Source: Acidobacteriota bacterium (GTDB taxonomy: Bacteria; Acidobacteriota; Blastocatellia; RBC074). From it: a stretch of 64,000 bases of DNA. This document shows, piece by piece, positions 1-8,575 of this stretch. A program made the translations under genes and the position numbers. The notes beneath the pieces are model-generated. The model was not told the DNA's origin, searched no databases, and was given only the letters and a program-made list of their open reading frames with translations. Where the stretch lies: positions 1-64,000 of the forward strand of contig JACPYM010000114.1 of the NCBI GenBank assembly GCA_016196035.1, given 5' to 3'. Position 1 is the stretch's first letter, and each line of letters opens with the position of its first letter.

Positions 1-141
1 GAGTTTAGCCCGGCGTTTTAACGCCGGGAAAGCTTGGTAGCAGTTCCGCGTCGCGTCAGCGACGCCTGAATTTAGGCGTCGCTGACGCGACGCGGAACTG
101 CTACCAAGCTTTCCCGTGGTTTGAAAACCACGGCTAAACTC
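1..141. repeat. Nested palindromic element, family D copy 1
   Basis: The first 141 bases form one nested inverted repeat. Outer 9-base arms at 1-9 and 133-141 (gagtttagc/gctaaactc) enclose a small hairpin at about 9-28, a perfect palindrome at 26-115 with 42-base arms and a 6-base loop, and another hairpin at 114-133. The central part contains gtcgcgtcagcgacgc, which recurs at 22532-22590 next to the same kind of ccgtgg hairpin. It may continue beyond the window start. No coding potential is evident. It looks like a non-autonomous mobile palindrome, but no transposase is visible. Confidence 0.85.
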
Positions 142-194
142 AACTGTCGCTACGCGACAAAAACTGATGAGCCTGACATTTTTACCATTGCCCA

Positions 195-1157
195 TTATTT
201 CAGCCCCCGCGCTTCGCCACGCGCAACCCAACTGTAGGCCGCGCGCGAATTTTTCCAGAAGTATTTCTCGGCTGCCGCTGGCCCCTGCGCGCCGAAATAG
301 TCCGCCACGATTTTGTGCAGCGTGGCATAGGGCGCGACGCGATTGCTGACCGGCCAGTTGCTGCCAAAGATCACACGATCCGCGCCGAACAATTCGCACA
401 ACACATCCAACGCCGGACGGTAAGCAGCGGCGTCTTCAACCACTCTGTTCTCAACGCGACGCACGACGTTGGAGACTTTGGCGAAGACTTGCGGCAGCGC
501 GGCCACTTCGATCAACGCCTGGCGCATCGCCGCCGGAGCATTGTCCCGCGCCGCAAACGGCAAATGGTCAATCACCACGCGCAGCTTTGGCGCAAGCTTC
601 GTAACGCGCACAACATTCGGCAACAAGCCTGCGCCGCCGACTACATCCAGCGTCAACGCGCGTTCGCCCAATCGTTGCAAATCGCTTTCAAACGCCTTTT
701 GCCCCAGGCCTTCGGCCAAAGGCTTTTCGCCGATGCGCAAGCCGCGCCAAAGCGGATTCGCCGCGAACCGTTGCAACTGCGCGGCAAATCCCGGCTCCCC
801 CAATTTCAAATTACCGATGAAGCCGACGATGAACGGATTGTCTTTGGCCAACTCCAGAATCCATTGATTGTCTTCGACCCAGGGGCTGGCTTCGACGATG
901 ACGGTGCCGACGACGTGTTGAGGCGCGGTCAGCGTTTGAAACTCGCACGGGTAATGCGGTTTATACAGGATGGGTTCGCTCGGCGGCGGCCACGGCACGC
1001 CTGCTTTGCGGGTGGGATCGTAAAAATGCGTGTGCGTGTCAATTGCGGGTGGGGCCGGTGGCAACGCAGTTCGCGCAACACTCTGTTGCGCGAACGCGCC
1101 CAGCGCCGCATTTGTCAGCGCGGCGGTTTGCAAAAATTCTCGGCGAGATTGGGTCAT
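195..1157 (-). CDS. Exported amidohydrolase (PF04909 / COG3618 type)
   Basis: A 320-residue metal-dependent hydrolase of the amidohydrolase-2 family, a TIM-barrel fold that includes lactonases and decarboxylases. The substrate cannot be read from the sequence. The N-terminus has a twin-arginine-like stretch (QSRREFLQ) followed by a small-residue segment ending AFAQQ, so export is likely. The barrel opens with IDTHTHF, the HxH metal site, and later has VIDHLPF and FGSNWPV near the C-terminus. In the last motif Asn stands where many relatives have Asp. The start at 1157 is chosen because GGAG lies 6 bases upstream; an in-frame start 24 bases further up has no such site. The quinoprotein gene lies upstream on the same strand, about 100 bases away. 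Confidence 0.85.
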   Translation of the reverse strand: MTQSRREFLQTAALTNAALGAFAQQSVARTALPPAPPAIDTHTHFYDPTRKAGVPWPPPSEPILYKPHYPCEFQTLTAPQHVVGTVIVEASPWVEDNQWILELAKDNPFIVGFIGNLKLGEPGFAAQLQRFAANPLWRGLRIGEKPLAEGLGQKAFESDLQRLGERALTLDVVGGAGLLPNVVRVTKLAPKLRVVIDHLPFAARDNAPAAMRQALIEVAALPQVFAKVSNVVRRVENRVVEDAAAYRPALDVLCELFGADRVIFGSNWPVSNRVAPYATLHKIVADYFGAQGPAAAEKYFWKNSRAAYSWVARGEARGLK

Positions 1158-1177
1158 GAACCGCTCCGAAAAATTTC

Positions 1178-1248
1178 CCACGAAGACACATCAAGCGCCC
1201 TGAAGAAACACCAACCATCCTTCGTGTTTTCTTCGTGTGGCTTCGTGG
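1178..1248. repeat. Palindromic repeat, family E copy 1
   Basis: An inverted repeat with outer arms ccacgaag and cttcgtgg plus inner cttcgtg units, lying between the quinoprotein and the amidohydrolase on the minus strand. A better-preserved copy with perfect 32-base arms is at 46225-46299. It could act as a hairpin in the intergenic transcript. Confidence 0.7.
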
Positions 1249-1256
1249 AGAAAGAA

Positions 1257-3536
1257 TTACGGCAAAGCAAAAACAAAAATGGCCGATTGCCCGGCGATGG
1301 TGACGTACTGCTTACCCTGCACCGCATACGCCATCGGCGAGGCGACGATGCGCGCGCCGGTGTAGTAATGCCACAGGTATTTGCCCGTGCGGCTGTCGAG
1401 CGCAATCAAATTGCCATCGTTGGATGACGCGAACGCCACGCCGCCCGCCGTCGCCAGCACGCCGGTCGAAGACGCGCCCGTTTGCAGCGGGAAGCTCCAT
1501 TTCACCGCGCCGGTCAACGCCTCGAGCGCGCGCACCGCACCGGGCGCGCCGTTGGCGTCCACTTCCACGCCGCCGCCGGTGAACCCCTGGCCGGGCACAG
1601 GCTCCTTGGTCACGCTGGTGTATGTCGCACAGGCTTCGCGCACGGAAACCAGCAAGAATCCGGTCGCCGGATCGTAAGACGGCGAACCCCAGTTCGCCGC
1701 GCCCGCCGCGTCCGGGCAAACGTGATTGCCTGCCGGCGTAGGCGTCGTGTTCGGCAACACAATCGGACGGCCTTTGGCGTCCAACCCTTTCGCCCAGGTT
1801 TGTTTGGCGAAGGCTTGCCCCGTCAGGAACTCACCGGTCTCGCGATCCAGCACATAATAAAATGCATTGCGCTGCGCGGTGACCAACAGCTTGCGCTGGC
1901 GGCCTTTGATGACGCCGTCAATCAGCACCGGCGTTTCGTTCGCATCCCAATCGTGCACATCGTGCGGCGTGAATTGGAACCACCATTTCATGCGCCCGGT
2001 TTCAGCGTCGAGCGCGACGACCGAACACGAATACAAGTTGTCGCCGCCCCGCACTGAGCCGTCGTAATCCGGCCCCGGATTGCCCGTCGTCCAAAAGATC
2101 GTCTTGGTCTCGCTGTCATACGTGCCCGTCATCCACGTCGGCGCACCGCCCGTGTCGGCAGCGCTTTCCGGCACCCATGTCCTGCGGTTCGGATCGCCCG
2201 CTTGCGGCGTCGTATATGTCCGCCACAGCTTCTTGCCGGTCGCCGCGTCAAAGGCGTCAACAAACCCGGTCAGCGCGCATTCGCCCGCCGTCACGCCGAC
2301 AATGATCTTGCCGTCAATTGCCAGCGGCGCGTGCGTGTTGGAAATGCCTTTGCGGTAATCGTCCTGCTCGACATCCCAAATGATATTGCCGCTTTTGGCG
2401 TCGAGCGCGATCAAATGCATATCCAGCGTCGCCAGAAAGAGCCGGTCACCCAGCACCGCCAGGCCGCGATTGGTCATCACCGTGCAATGGCTGGCGACTG
2501 CGGGCAAGCGCCGCGTGTATTTCCAAATCACTTGGCCGGTGCGCGCGTCCAGCGCCGTCACGTTGCTCAAAGGGCCGGTCACGAACATCATTCCATCCAC
2601 AACAAGCGGCGTCGTCTCGACCGTCGTACCGCCCAGTTGCGCCGTCCACGCAGCTTTGAGCGCGTTCACATTGAGCGGCGTCACCTGTTTCAAACCCGCA
2701 TAATGCGTGCCGCGCATATCGCCCCAATACGACAGCCAGTTTTGCGGTTCGGCGTTGGCGTTGTTCAGTCGGGCAAAAGTCACGTTGAAATCCGCCGCCG
2801 GTTTCCAATTCGCGTCTGGCGCGTATACCTGTGGCGCATTAACCAGAAAGGCCAACACGTCAGCGCGGTCTTTGGCGCTCAAGGCCGGATGCGTTTGTTC
2901 GGAAGTCTTGACGCTGATGTCGCGTTTGTTTAGGAAATGCCATTTGCCGCGTTCATCCAACAGATGCAACGTGAACGTGTCTTCGTTTTTCTTGAACCCG
3001 CGCACCATCACGCCCGCAGCCAGGCGCGCCTCGATCTGTTTGATCGGCGCTTGCATTCGGTTGGTGAGTTCCGGCAGGCGCTGGCGGCTGCGAATGTCAG
3101 TCAGATCAGCGGCCAAGATATTGCCGCGTCCGCCAAACATGTGACACGCGCTGCATTGGGCCGCGCCGAAAAAGAGCTGCCGTCCGGCTTCGAAATCACC
3201 AGTGACAACCTCGGTGCCGACTTTGCCGGAAAGCGAACGCAGGAAGACGATGATCTGTTTCGCGTCAGCTTCGGACAAGGCAATGGCGGGCATCTGGGTA
3301 CCGGGAATGCCTTTGACAATGTTACGCAGCAGGTCTGACTCCGTGCCGCCGTGCTTCCATTGCCCGGTGGTCAAGTCGGGCGCGCGTCCGCCTTTGCCCG
3401 TCTCGCCGTGGCAGGCCGAGCAGTTTTGGGCGAACAGTTTTGCGCCTTCGTTGACGTTGTTGTCAGGATGCTGGGGGCGGGCGAAGCTGCTGGCGCACAC
3501 TGCCAGCAATAAAATTGAAAGTGTCCGTCGTTTCAT
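1257..3536 (-). CDS. Quinoprotein dehydrogenase with two N-terminal cytochrome c domains
   Basis: A 759-residue exported protein expected to oxidise an alcohol or sugar in the periplasm with pyrroloquinoline quinone and pass electrons to its own haems. After a signal peptide (residues 1-20, LLLAVCASSFA) come two c-type haem sites, CSACH at 39-43 and CSACH at 128-132. The rest, from about residue 250, is a PQQ beta-propeller with repeated blades such as VTALDARTGQVIWKY, MHLIALDAKSGNIIWD and LIALDSRTGKYLWHY. In most type II quinohaemoproteins the cytochrome is C-terminal; here both are N-terminal. The start at 3536 is set by the signal peptide (MKRRTLS); the Shine-Dalgarno site is weak. The substrate is unknown. 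The amidohydrolase downstream could act on a lactone product, but that is inference. Confidence 0.88.
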   Translation of the reverse strand: MKRRTLSILLLAVCASSFARPQHPDNNVNEGAKLFAQNCSACHGETGKGGRAPDLTTGQWKHGGTESDLLRNIVKGIPGTQMPAIALSEADAKQIIVFLRSLSGKVGTEVVTGDFEAGRQLFFGAAQCSACHMFGGRGNILAADLTDIRSRQRLPELTNRMQAPIKQIEARLAAGVMVRGFKKNEDTFTLHLLDERGKWHFLNKRDISVKTSEQTHPALSAKDRADVLAFLVNAPQVYAPDANWKPAADFNVTFARLNNANAEPQNWLSYWGDMRGTHYAGLKQVTPLNVNALKAAWTAQLGGTTVETTPLVVDGMMFVTGPLSNVTALDARTGQVIWKYTRRLPAVASHCTVMTNRGLAVLGDRLFLATLDMHLIALDAKSGNIIWDVEQDDYRKGISNTHAPLAIDGKIIVGVTAGECALTGFVDAFDAATGKKLWRTYTTPQAGDPNRRTWVPESAADTGGAPTWMTGTYDSETKTIFWTTGNPGPDYDGSVRGGDNLYSCSVVALDAETGRMKWWFQFTPHDVHDWDANETPVLIDGVIKGRQRKLLVTAQRNAFYYVLDRETGEFLTGQAFAKQTWAKGLDAKGRPIVLPNTTPTPAGNHVCPDAAGAANWGSPSYDPATGFLLVSVREACATYTSVTKEPVPGQGFTGGGVEVDANGAPGAVRALEALTGAVKWSFPLQTGASSTGVLATAGGVAFASSNDGNLIALDSRTGKYLWHYYTGARIVASPMAYAVQGKQYVTIAGQSAIFVFALP

Positions 3537-3665
3537 AAGGTTTTGCGGTAAACGCGCCGTTGTGGAGGTGAAGTGAAGCGCGATTGTAAGCACAGCCATT
3601 CGGCTTTACCAGCTTACACACGGCCTCATTTCTAGGGTTGGCTGGGTAAAAAAACCGGCGCACCT

Positions 3666-3866
3666 TTGATCAAAGCGGCGGCTGCTTTGGCCTGCTCGAA
3701 GTATTTGCTCGAAGCATTCGCCGTCGTCAATAACTTCCCGCGCAAAGTCTTTGCGGAAGAGGAAGACGCCACCCTCCCCGACGAAACCAAAGTCAAAGTC
3801 ACCACCAAACGGCTCGTCAACGGCAAATGGCAAACCAAAATCATGTACAAGAAAAGGGGGGATTAG
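3666..3866 (+). other. Possible small gene or gene remnant, unrecognised
   Basis: An open stretch of 66 codons with a TTG start in the gap between the quinoprotein and a small lysine-rich gene. The C-terminal half is highly charged (PDETKVKVTTKRL, IMYKKRGD) and looks protein-like, but there is no ribosome-binding site and the reading frame stays open upstream of the TTG. I do not recognise it. It could be the tail of a decayed gene. Confidence 0.25.
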
Positions 3867-3879
3867 AGCTGATATGGTG

Positions 3880-4080
3880 TTATTGATCCCATTGCTCAGG
3901 TAAAGGCTGTGGGCCGGGGCGAATGCCGATGAGGTCAGGGTCTTCGTCGCCGCTCATCGTCGTGGCGGTCGCTTTACGCTCTTTCGTTTCAAGCCGCCGT
4001 GTCTCTTTGTCCTTCTGCTTCTGCAAACGGTCTTTCTCCTTCTCTCGCTTTTGAAAAGTCGGTCGCGATTTTTTCGCCAT
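3880..4080 (-). CDS. Small lysine-rich hypothetical protein
   Basis: A 66-residue cytoplasmic protein, unrecognised. The first 40 residues are almost all charged (MAKKSRPTFQKREKEKDRL and onward) and should form one basic helix; the C-terminus has DEDPDLIGIRPGPQPLPEQW. A good ribosome-binding site, AAGGA, lies 9 bases before the ATG. It lies downstream of the RRM gene on the same strand, about 105 bases away, and both products are low-complexity and highly charged, so a joint role around RNA or ribosomes is possible but unproven. Confidence 0.6.
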   Translation of the reverse strand: MAKKSRPTFQKREKEKDRLQKQKDKETRRLETKERKATATTMSGDEDPDLIGIRPGPQPLPEQWDQ

Positions 4081-4185
4081 TTTGGTTATTTCCTTATGTA
4101 GTTAATTTTGATTTCAATGTAGCGGTTCGGCGTCCGGTCGAATTCAGCGCCAGCCAAATCTAACAGCCAAACCTAACAGCCAACT

Positions 4186-4785
4186 CTATTTCTCGTCTGC
4201 GCGCGCCGCACCGCTCACGTGATCGGCCAAGTCCTCTGCGGTTGATTCATCATTCTCGTCCTCATAGTCATAGCCGTCATCGTCAAAATCGTCATAGTCA
4301 TCGTCGTCCTCCCCGCCGGTGAACTGACTGCTGACAACTTCACGCATGGGCCCTTTGGAGCCGCGCTCAGATTTGGGCGCGCCTTTCCCTTTATTGCGGC
4401 GCGGCGGCGCGGCATCTGGCCCGAAATTGCGGTTTGGTTTGTCGCCGGACGGCGGTGAAGGCGCAACCCCTGGTTCGCCAGTCGAATAGGAACGAGAGAG
4501 TGGCGCGCGCGCGGGCGCATTCATTGAGCGGCCCTCCTCGCGCGGACGGGCTTCACTAACGGCCAGCGGCCTGCCGTTGAATGACTGGTTATTGAAACGG
4601 CGGACGGCCTCTTCGGCCTGCGCGCGCTCACCAAATTCGACAAAGGCGAAGTTGCGTGACCGGCCGGTCTCCCTGTCTTTCGGGATCGTCAAATAAGTAA
4701 CCGGGGCGACGGCGGCGAAGTGGTCTTTCAACTCCGCTTCAGTCGTATCATAGGGAAGATTCCCAACAAACAAACGAATAGGCAT
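4186..4785 (-). CDS. RRM-domain RNA-binding protein with acidic tail
   Basis: A 199-residue protein with one RNA-recognition motif at residues 1-80. RNP2 is LFVGNLPY near residue 4 and RNP1 is RNFAFVEF near residue 44, both with the expected aromatic residues, so single-stranded RNA binding is likely. Bacterial RRM proteins are usually 80-110 residues. This one adds about 120: a basic, proline- and asparagine-rich linker and a strongly acidic end (GGEDDDDYDDFDDDGYDYED). The start at 4785 is fixed by the domain beginning MPIRLFVG; AGGAGA lies 13 bases upstream. A longer in-frame version to 4884 is possible but adds no recognisable sequence. The partner RNA is unknown. Confidence 0.88.
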   Translation of the reverse strand: MPIRLFVGNLPYDTTEAELKDHFAAVAPVTYLTIPKDRETGRSRNFAFVEFGERAQAEEAVRRFNNQSFNGRPLAVSEARPREEGRSMNAPARAPLSRSYSTGEPGVAPSPPSGDKPNRNFGPDAAPPRRNKGKGAPKSERGSKGPMREVVSSQFTGGEDDDDYDDFDDDGYDYEDENDESTAEDLADHVSGAARADEK

Positions 4786-5046
4786 ATTTCTTTTCAAATC
4801 TCCTGAGACTGTAACCTTGCGTGCGGATGAATTACCCGCCGCTCCTTTCAACCCAATCCGCCAGCGTGGCGCAAAAGCACGCAATGCTGGATGCGAAATC
4901 TGTATAACGCATCTGCTGCGGCGATGGGCGACAAACAGCTCATATCATTTTAGCAACACAGTTAACCGTACTCAGCTTCGCTGCCCTTCATCACATCCCG
5001 CCGCCGCCGTTGCTACTGTACGCTATCGCGTTCGGATTACATAACC

Positions 5047-5613
5047 ATGCGGGAACTGATCGAATGGACGCGCCAGGCCATTGACGACCAACGGCTTCAT
5101 CCGCTGCTCATCATTGCCGTCTTCGTCGTGCGCCTGCTGGCGATTCATCCTTTCCAGGACGGCAACGGCAGACTCTCGCGCATCGTGACGACGCTGTTGC
5201 TGTTGCGCGCGGGCTACGCCTATGTGCCTTATGCCCCGCTCGAAAACGTGATCGAAGAAAACAAAGAACTCTATTACGCCGCGCTGCGCAAAACCCAAAG
5301 CACGCTGGCGCAAGCCAAACCCAACTGGGAAGCGTGGCTCCTGTTCTTTTGCGCTGCCTGAAAAAACAAAAAGACAACCTCGCCGCCAAGCTGCAACGCG
5401 AACGCCTGCTGGCCGAAGCTCTGCCGCCGCTCTCCGTCACCATTCTGAAGCTGCTCGTGCGAACACGAACGGCCGACGATTGCGGAGTTAGAACGCTTGA
5501 CGGAAGCGAATCGGAATACGTTGAAAGTGCGGTTGCGGGAGTTGACGCAGGCAGGGCGGGTTGTGAAGCCCGGGCAGGCGCGGGCGACGTGGTACTCGCT
5601 TAAAACTTCGTAG
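5047..5613 (+). pseudogene. Decayed Fic-family AMP-transferase gene
   Basis: Remnant of a Fic/DOC protein, a family that transfers AMP or related groups to target proteins. The catalytic loop HPFQDGNGRLSR is intact (about residues 37-48 from 5047), but the N-terminal part of the domain is absent. The frame breaks at about 5340: the reading continues one frame over with LKKQKDNLAAKLQRE, then shifts again near 5461 to a winged-helix end (PTIAELERLTEANRN, ending WYSLKTS at 5613). At least two frameshifts plus 5' truncation make it a pseudogene unless assembly errors are responsible. It forms the left edge of the AT-rich methylase island. Confidence 0.8.
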
Positions 5614-5720
5614 ACCTGGCAAACTTGCCGTGACGAAACGGATTCTTTTGACTATCATTTCGCCTTCACCATTGTTTGCCATCACATTCCAGTTGGAGAA
5701 GCGTAAAGATTCAGCGGCTT

Positions 5721-6770
5721 ATGAGAAGACCCATATCGGCGATTGACTTGTTTTGTGGAGCCGGAGGCTTAACACACGGGCTCAGGCTCGAAGGCATAGA
5801 TGTGCGCGTGGGAATAGACCTAGACCCTGCCTGCGAATATCCCTTCAAGCATAACAACACTGGCGTCGCCTTTTTGCCGAAAGATGTCACGAAAATTACG
5901 GCTGACCAACTCCGCACTTACATTCCAGAGAATGGGGTGACCTTGCTCGCTGGGTGCGCTCCGTGTCAGCCGTTTTCAACTTATTCGCAAGGCCATCGTG
6001 ACGAGGCCGACAACCGTTGGACATTGTTGCGTGAGTTCGCACGTCTTGCCGAAGAGTTGTGCCCAGACGTAGTGACAATGGAAAACGTCCCGAAGCTGGA
6101 AGAACACGAAGTATTCGCTGATTTTGTCAGTAGGTTGAAATCGCTAGGTTATCACGTCACTCATTCAGTCGTTGATTGTCGGTATTATGGCGTCCCGCAA
6201 CACAGGAAACGATTGGTTTTGTTTGCGTCTCGGTATGGCGAAATCAAGCTTCAGCCACCAACGCATAGCGAAAATGAGTTTGTTACAGTTAGGCAGACTA
6301 TTGAGAAACTCGAAAAAATTGTCTCCGGCGAAACGTCAACGGGTGACTCGCTTCACCGAGCCAGTTTACTGACGGAAAAGAACCTCCAACGAATACGGGC
6401 TTCTAAGCCAGGAGGCACTTGGCGGGATTGGGAGCGAAAATTACGCACGAAGTGTCATCGCAAAAAGAGTGGCAAGACGTATCCGAGCGTGTATGGAAGA
6501 ATGACTTGGGATGAACCCGCTCCCACAATGACGACTCAGTGTTATGGCTTTGGGAATGGGCGGTTTGGACACCCGGAGCAGGATCGTGCTATCTCGCTAC
6601 GAGAAGCGGCGTTGATCCAGACTTTTCCCGCTCATTATGCTTTTGCTCCTTCAGGACAAAAGGTAAGTTTCAAAAAGACAGGGAGACTCATTGGCAATGC
6701 TGTTCCTGTCGAACTTGCCCGAGTTATTGCCAATAGCATTTTGAATCACATTGATATGCAAGGCAGTTGA
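5721..6770 (+). CDS. C5 cytosine-specific DNA methyltransferase
   Basis: A 349-residue Dcm-type enzyme that methylates C5 of cytosine in a specific DNA site, using S-adenosylmethionine. Motif I DLFCGAGG is near the N-terminus, motif IV GCAPCQPFS has the catalytic Cys82, motif VI ENVP has Glu121, motif VIII QHRKRL begins at Gln160, and motif X GNAVPVELA is at the C-terminus. The target-recognition region (about 200-290) contains WRDWERKLRTKC; the recognised sequence cannot be predicted. The ATG at 5721 is preferred because motif I follows closely; an in-frame TTG at 5676 is an alternative. It is AT-rich compared with flanking genes and starts a same-strand run with DUF262, HEPN and Vsr genes. 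Confidence 0.93.
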   Translation: MRRPISAIDLFCGAGGLTHGLRLEGIDVRVGIDLDPACEYPFKHNNTGVAFLPKDVTKITADQLRTYIPENGVTLLAGCAPCQPFSTYSQGHRDEADNRWTLLREFARLAEELCPDVVTMENVPKLEEHEVFADFVSRLKSLGYHVTHSVVDCRYYGVPQHRKRLVLFASRYGEIKLQPPTHSENEFVTVRQTIEKLEKIVSGETSTGDSLHRASLLTEKNLQRIRASKPGGTWRDWERKLRTKCHRKKSGKTYPSVYGRMTWDEPAPTMTTQCYGFGNGRFGHPEQDRAISLREAALIQTFPAHYAFAPSGQKVSFKKTGRLIGNAVPVELARVIANSILNHIDMQGS

Positions 6771-6801
6771 ATGACTGCCTTGCCAACCGAAGGACTACTG
6801 T

Positions 6802-7890
6802 ATGGCTCAGCGAAACAAAGAACCGCGAGTGGTGAGCGAGCAAGAAAAGCTGGCAGCGGAAGAGCAAATTAGAGAGGAGCGAAAAGTCGTTGACTACGAT
6901 ACCAAGGAATATACTGTCGAGTTAATTGTCAGCAAATATCGTAATGGAAAGGATGAGGATGAAAATGAACTTTTTATCCCTGAATACCAGCGTGAATTCG
7001 TTTGGGACGAAAAGCGGCAAAGCAAATTTATCGAATCGGTGATGTTAGACCTCCCGATTCCGTACATCTTTACGGCAGCTTTACATAAAGAAATTTCAGA
7101 GGATGAAGGGCGAATAGAAATCGTGGATGGGTCTCAGCGTATCCGAACACTCGACGCATTTCTAAATGACGAATTGGAACTCAAAGGGCTTGAAAAGTTG
7201 ACAAGACTGAATGGGTTCAAGTTCAAAGACTTCGATATTTCTCGACAAAGAAAATTCAAGCGTCGCCCAATCAGAGTGATCGAGCTTTCTGAGAAGGCTG
7301 ATGATCAAATCAGACGGGATATTTTCGAGCGCATCAATACGGGTAGTGACGAGCTTTCCCCGATGGAGAAGCGCAAAGGGATTTTTGAAGGGCCGTTCTA
7401 CGATTTCATTGCTGAATGTGCGGCCAATCCGCTCTTCGACAACTTGACTCCTATCTCAGCGGTCAGACGAAAACGAGAAGAGGCGGCAGAAATGGTGCTT
7501 CGTTATTTTGCCTATGCCGACCGGTATGAAAAATTTCAGAAAAGCGTAACGGATTTCTTGAATGACTTCATTAAAGAAAAACGCAGTTCATTTGATAAAG
7601 TGAGGATGCAGGAAGAGTTCCTTTCCATGCTCGCTTTTGTCGAGAAGTATTTCCCGTTTGGCTTTAGGAAAACCGATAAAAATCAATCTGTCCCTAGAGT
7701 GAGGTTCGAGGCCATTTCAGTAGGGGTTACATTGGCGCTGCGAGAACGCTCTGGATTAGTACCGCAAGATGTAAGTGGCTGGCTTGAGTCGGATGAGTTC
7801 AAGTTCCACACGGTATCCGATGCGAGCAATTCCAGGCCAAAGGTCATCGCTAGAATCGAATTCGTAAAAAACAAATTATTGAGGCTTTGA
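6802..7890 (+). CDS. DUF262 (ParB/GmrSD-N-like) protein
   Basis: A 362-residue protein with a DUF262 domain, the ParB-like fold found in the N-terminal half of GmrSD type IV restriction enzymes, where it is linked to NTP hydrolysis and DNA cleavage control. Visible motifs are IPEYQREFVW (from residue 59) and VDGSQRIRTL (Asp109-Arg113); the usual form of the second is DGQQR, so Ser111 is a variant. A conserved ERINTGSDELSPMEKRKG block lies near residue 180. No C-terminal DUF1524/HNH nuclease is present, unlike full GmrSD, so any nuclease must come from a partner. The gene lies 31 bases after the methylase and 1 base before the HEPN gene. Confidence 0.88.
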   Translation: MAQRNKEPRVVSEQEKLAAEEQIREERKVVDYDTKEYTVELIVSKYRNGKDEDENELFIPEYQREFVWDEKRQSKFIESVMLDLPIPYIFTAALHKEISEDEGRIEIVDGSQRIRTLDAFLNDELELKGLEKLTRLNGFKFKDFDISRQRKFKRRPIRVIELSEKADDQIRRDIFERINTGSDELSPMEKRKGIFEGPFYDFIAECAANPLFDNLTPISAVRRKREEAAEMVLRYFAYADRYEKFQKSVTDFLNDFIKEKRSSFDKVRMQEEFLSMLAFVEKYFPFGFRKTDKNQSVPRVRFEAISVGVTLALRERSGLVPQDVSGWLESDEFKFHTVSDASNSRPKVIARIEFVKNKLLRL

Positions 7891-7891
7891 G

Positions 7892-8554
7892 ATGCAGGTT
7901 GTGCAGGCTGACTTCGATGCCAGAGCAAAGGAAGTTGACGAGTATTTCGATTTCGTCAAAGCCATTCTTTCTGCTGATTCAGAATTGGCTTACACAGATA
8001 ACTTTGGTGTCGTCTGTGCGTACAAGGTTTCCTCCGATTTGCAAAAGACGCTAAAGGCAACCGGGTTTCTCTTGGTTTACAACCTTGTCGAGTCGACTAT
8101 GAAAAATGCGTTGGAAGCGATAATCCTCCATCTTTTAGCGCATAGAGTCGGCTTCGATGATTTGAGCAGCAAAGTGAAAGTCGTTGTTCTGAAGAATGCG
8201 AAGGCGTGCAGCCCGGAGAAGCTAGAACCGCACCTCAGCCAAATAGGATTGGATATCATCGAACATACCTTCAGAAAAGAAGAGCTTTTCAGCGGGAATC
8301 TGGATGCCAGGGAAATTCGTGAAACTATGCAAACCTACGGCATTATTCGCAAGCATGGAGTGAATGGAGATTGCTTATTGACGATAAAGGCGCAGCGGAA
8401 CGCGCTTGCGCACGGAACAGTTTCATTTACCGAATGTGGCAGGGATTACGATATTGTCGAATTGACGAAGTACAAAGATGACGCCAAAGCATACTTACAA
8501 GCCACGCTGAATGATATTGAGCATTTCCTGGCGAATGACGATTTCAGGAAATGA
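7892..8554 (+). CDS. HEPN protein, MAE_28990/MAE_18760-like
   Basis: A 220-residue protein of the HEPN superfamily, helical domains that often act as metal-independent RNases in defence and toxin systems. The active-site pattern R-x4-H is present as RNALAH (Arg169 to His174), preceded by helices containing GFLLVYNLVESTMKNALEA. The ATG lies 1 base after the DUF262 stop, so the two are almost certainly translated together. Assignment to the MAE_28990/MAE_18760 subgroup rests on the overall layout and its pairing with DUF262, and is less certain than the HEPN call. Base composition is AT-rich, like its neighbours. It could be an RNase effector or a structural partner. Confidence 0.78.
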   Translation: MQVVQADFDARAKEVDEYFDFVKAILSADSELAYTDNFGVVCAYKVSSDLQKTLKATGFLLVYNLVESTMKNALEAIILHLLAHRVGFDDLSSKVKVVVLKNAKACSPEKLEPHLSQIGLDIIEHTFRKEELFSGNLDAREIRETMQTYGIIRKHGVNGDCLLTIKAQRNALAHGTVSFTECGRDYDIVELTKYKDDAKAYLQATLNDIEHFLANDDFRK

Positions 8555-8575
8555 TCGCGAAGGCCAACAATCATT

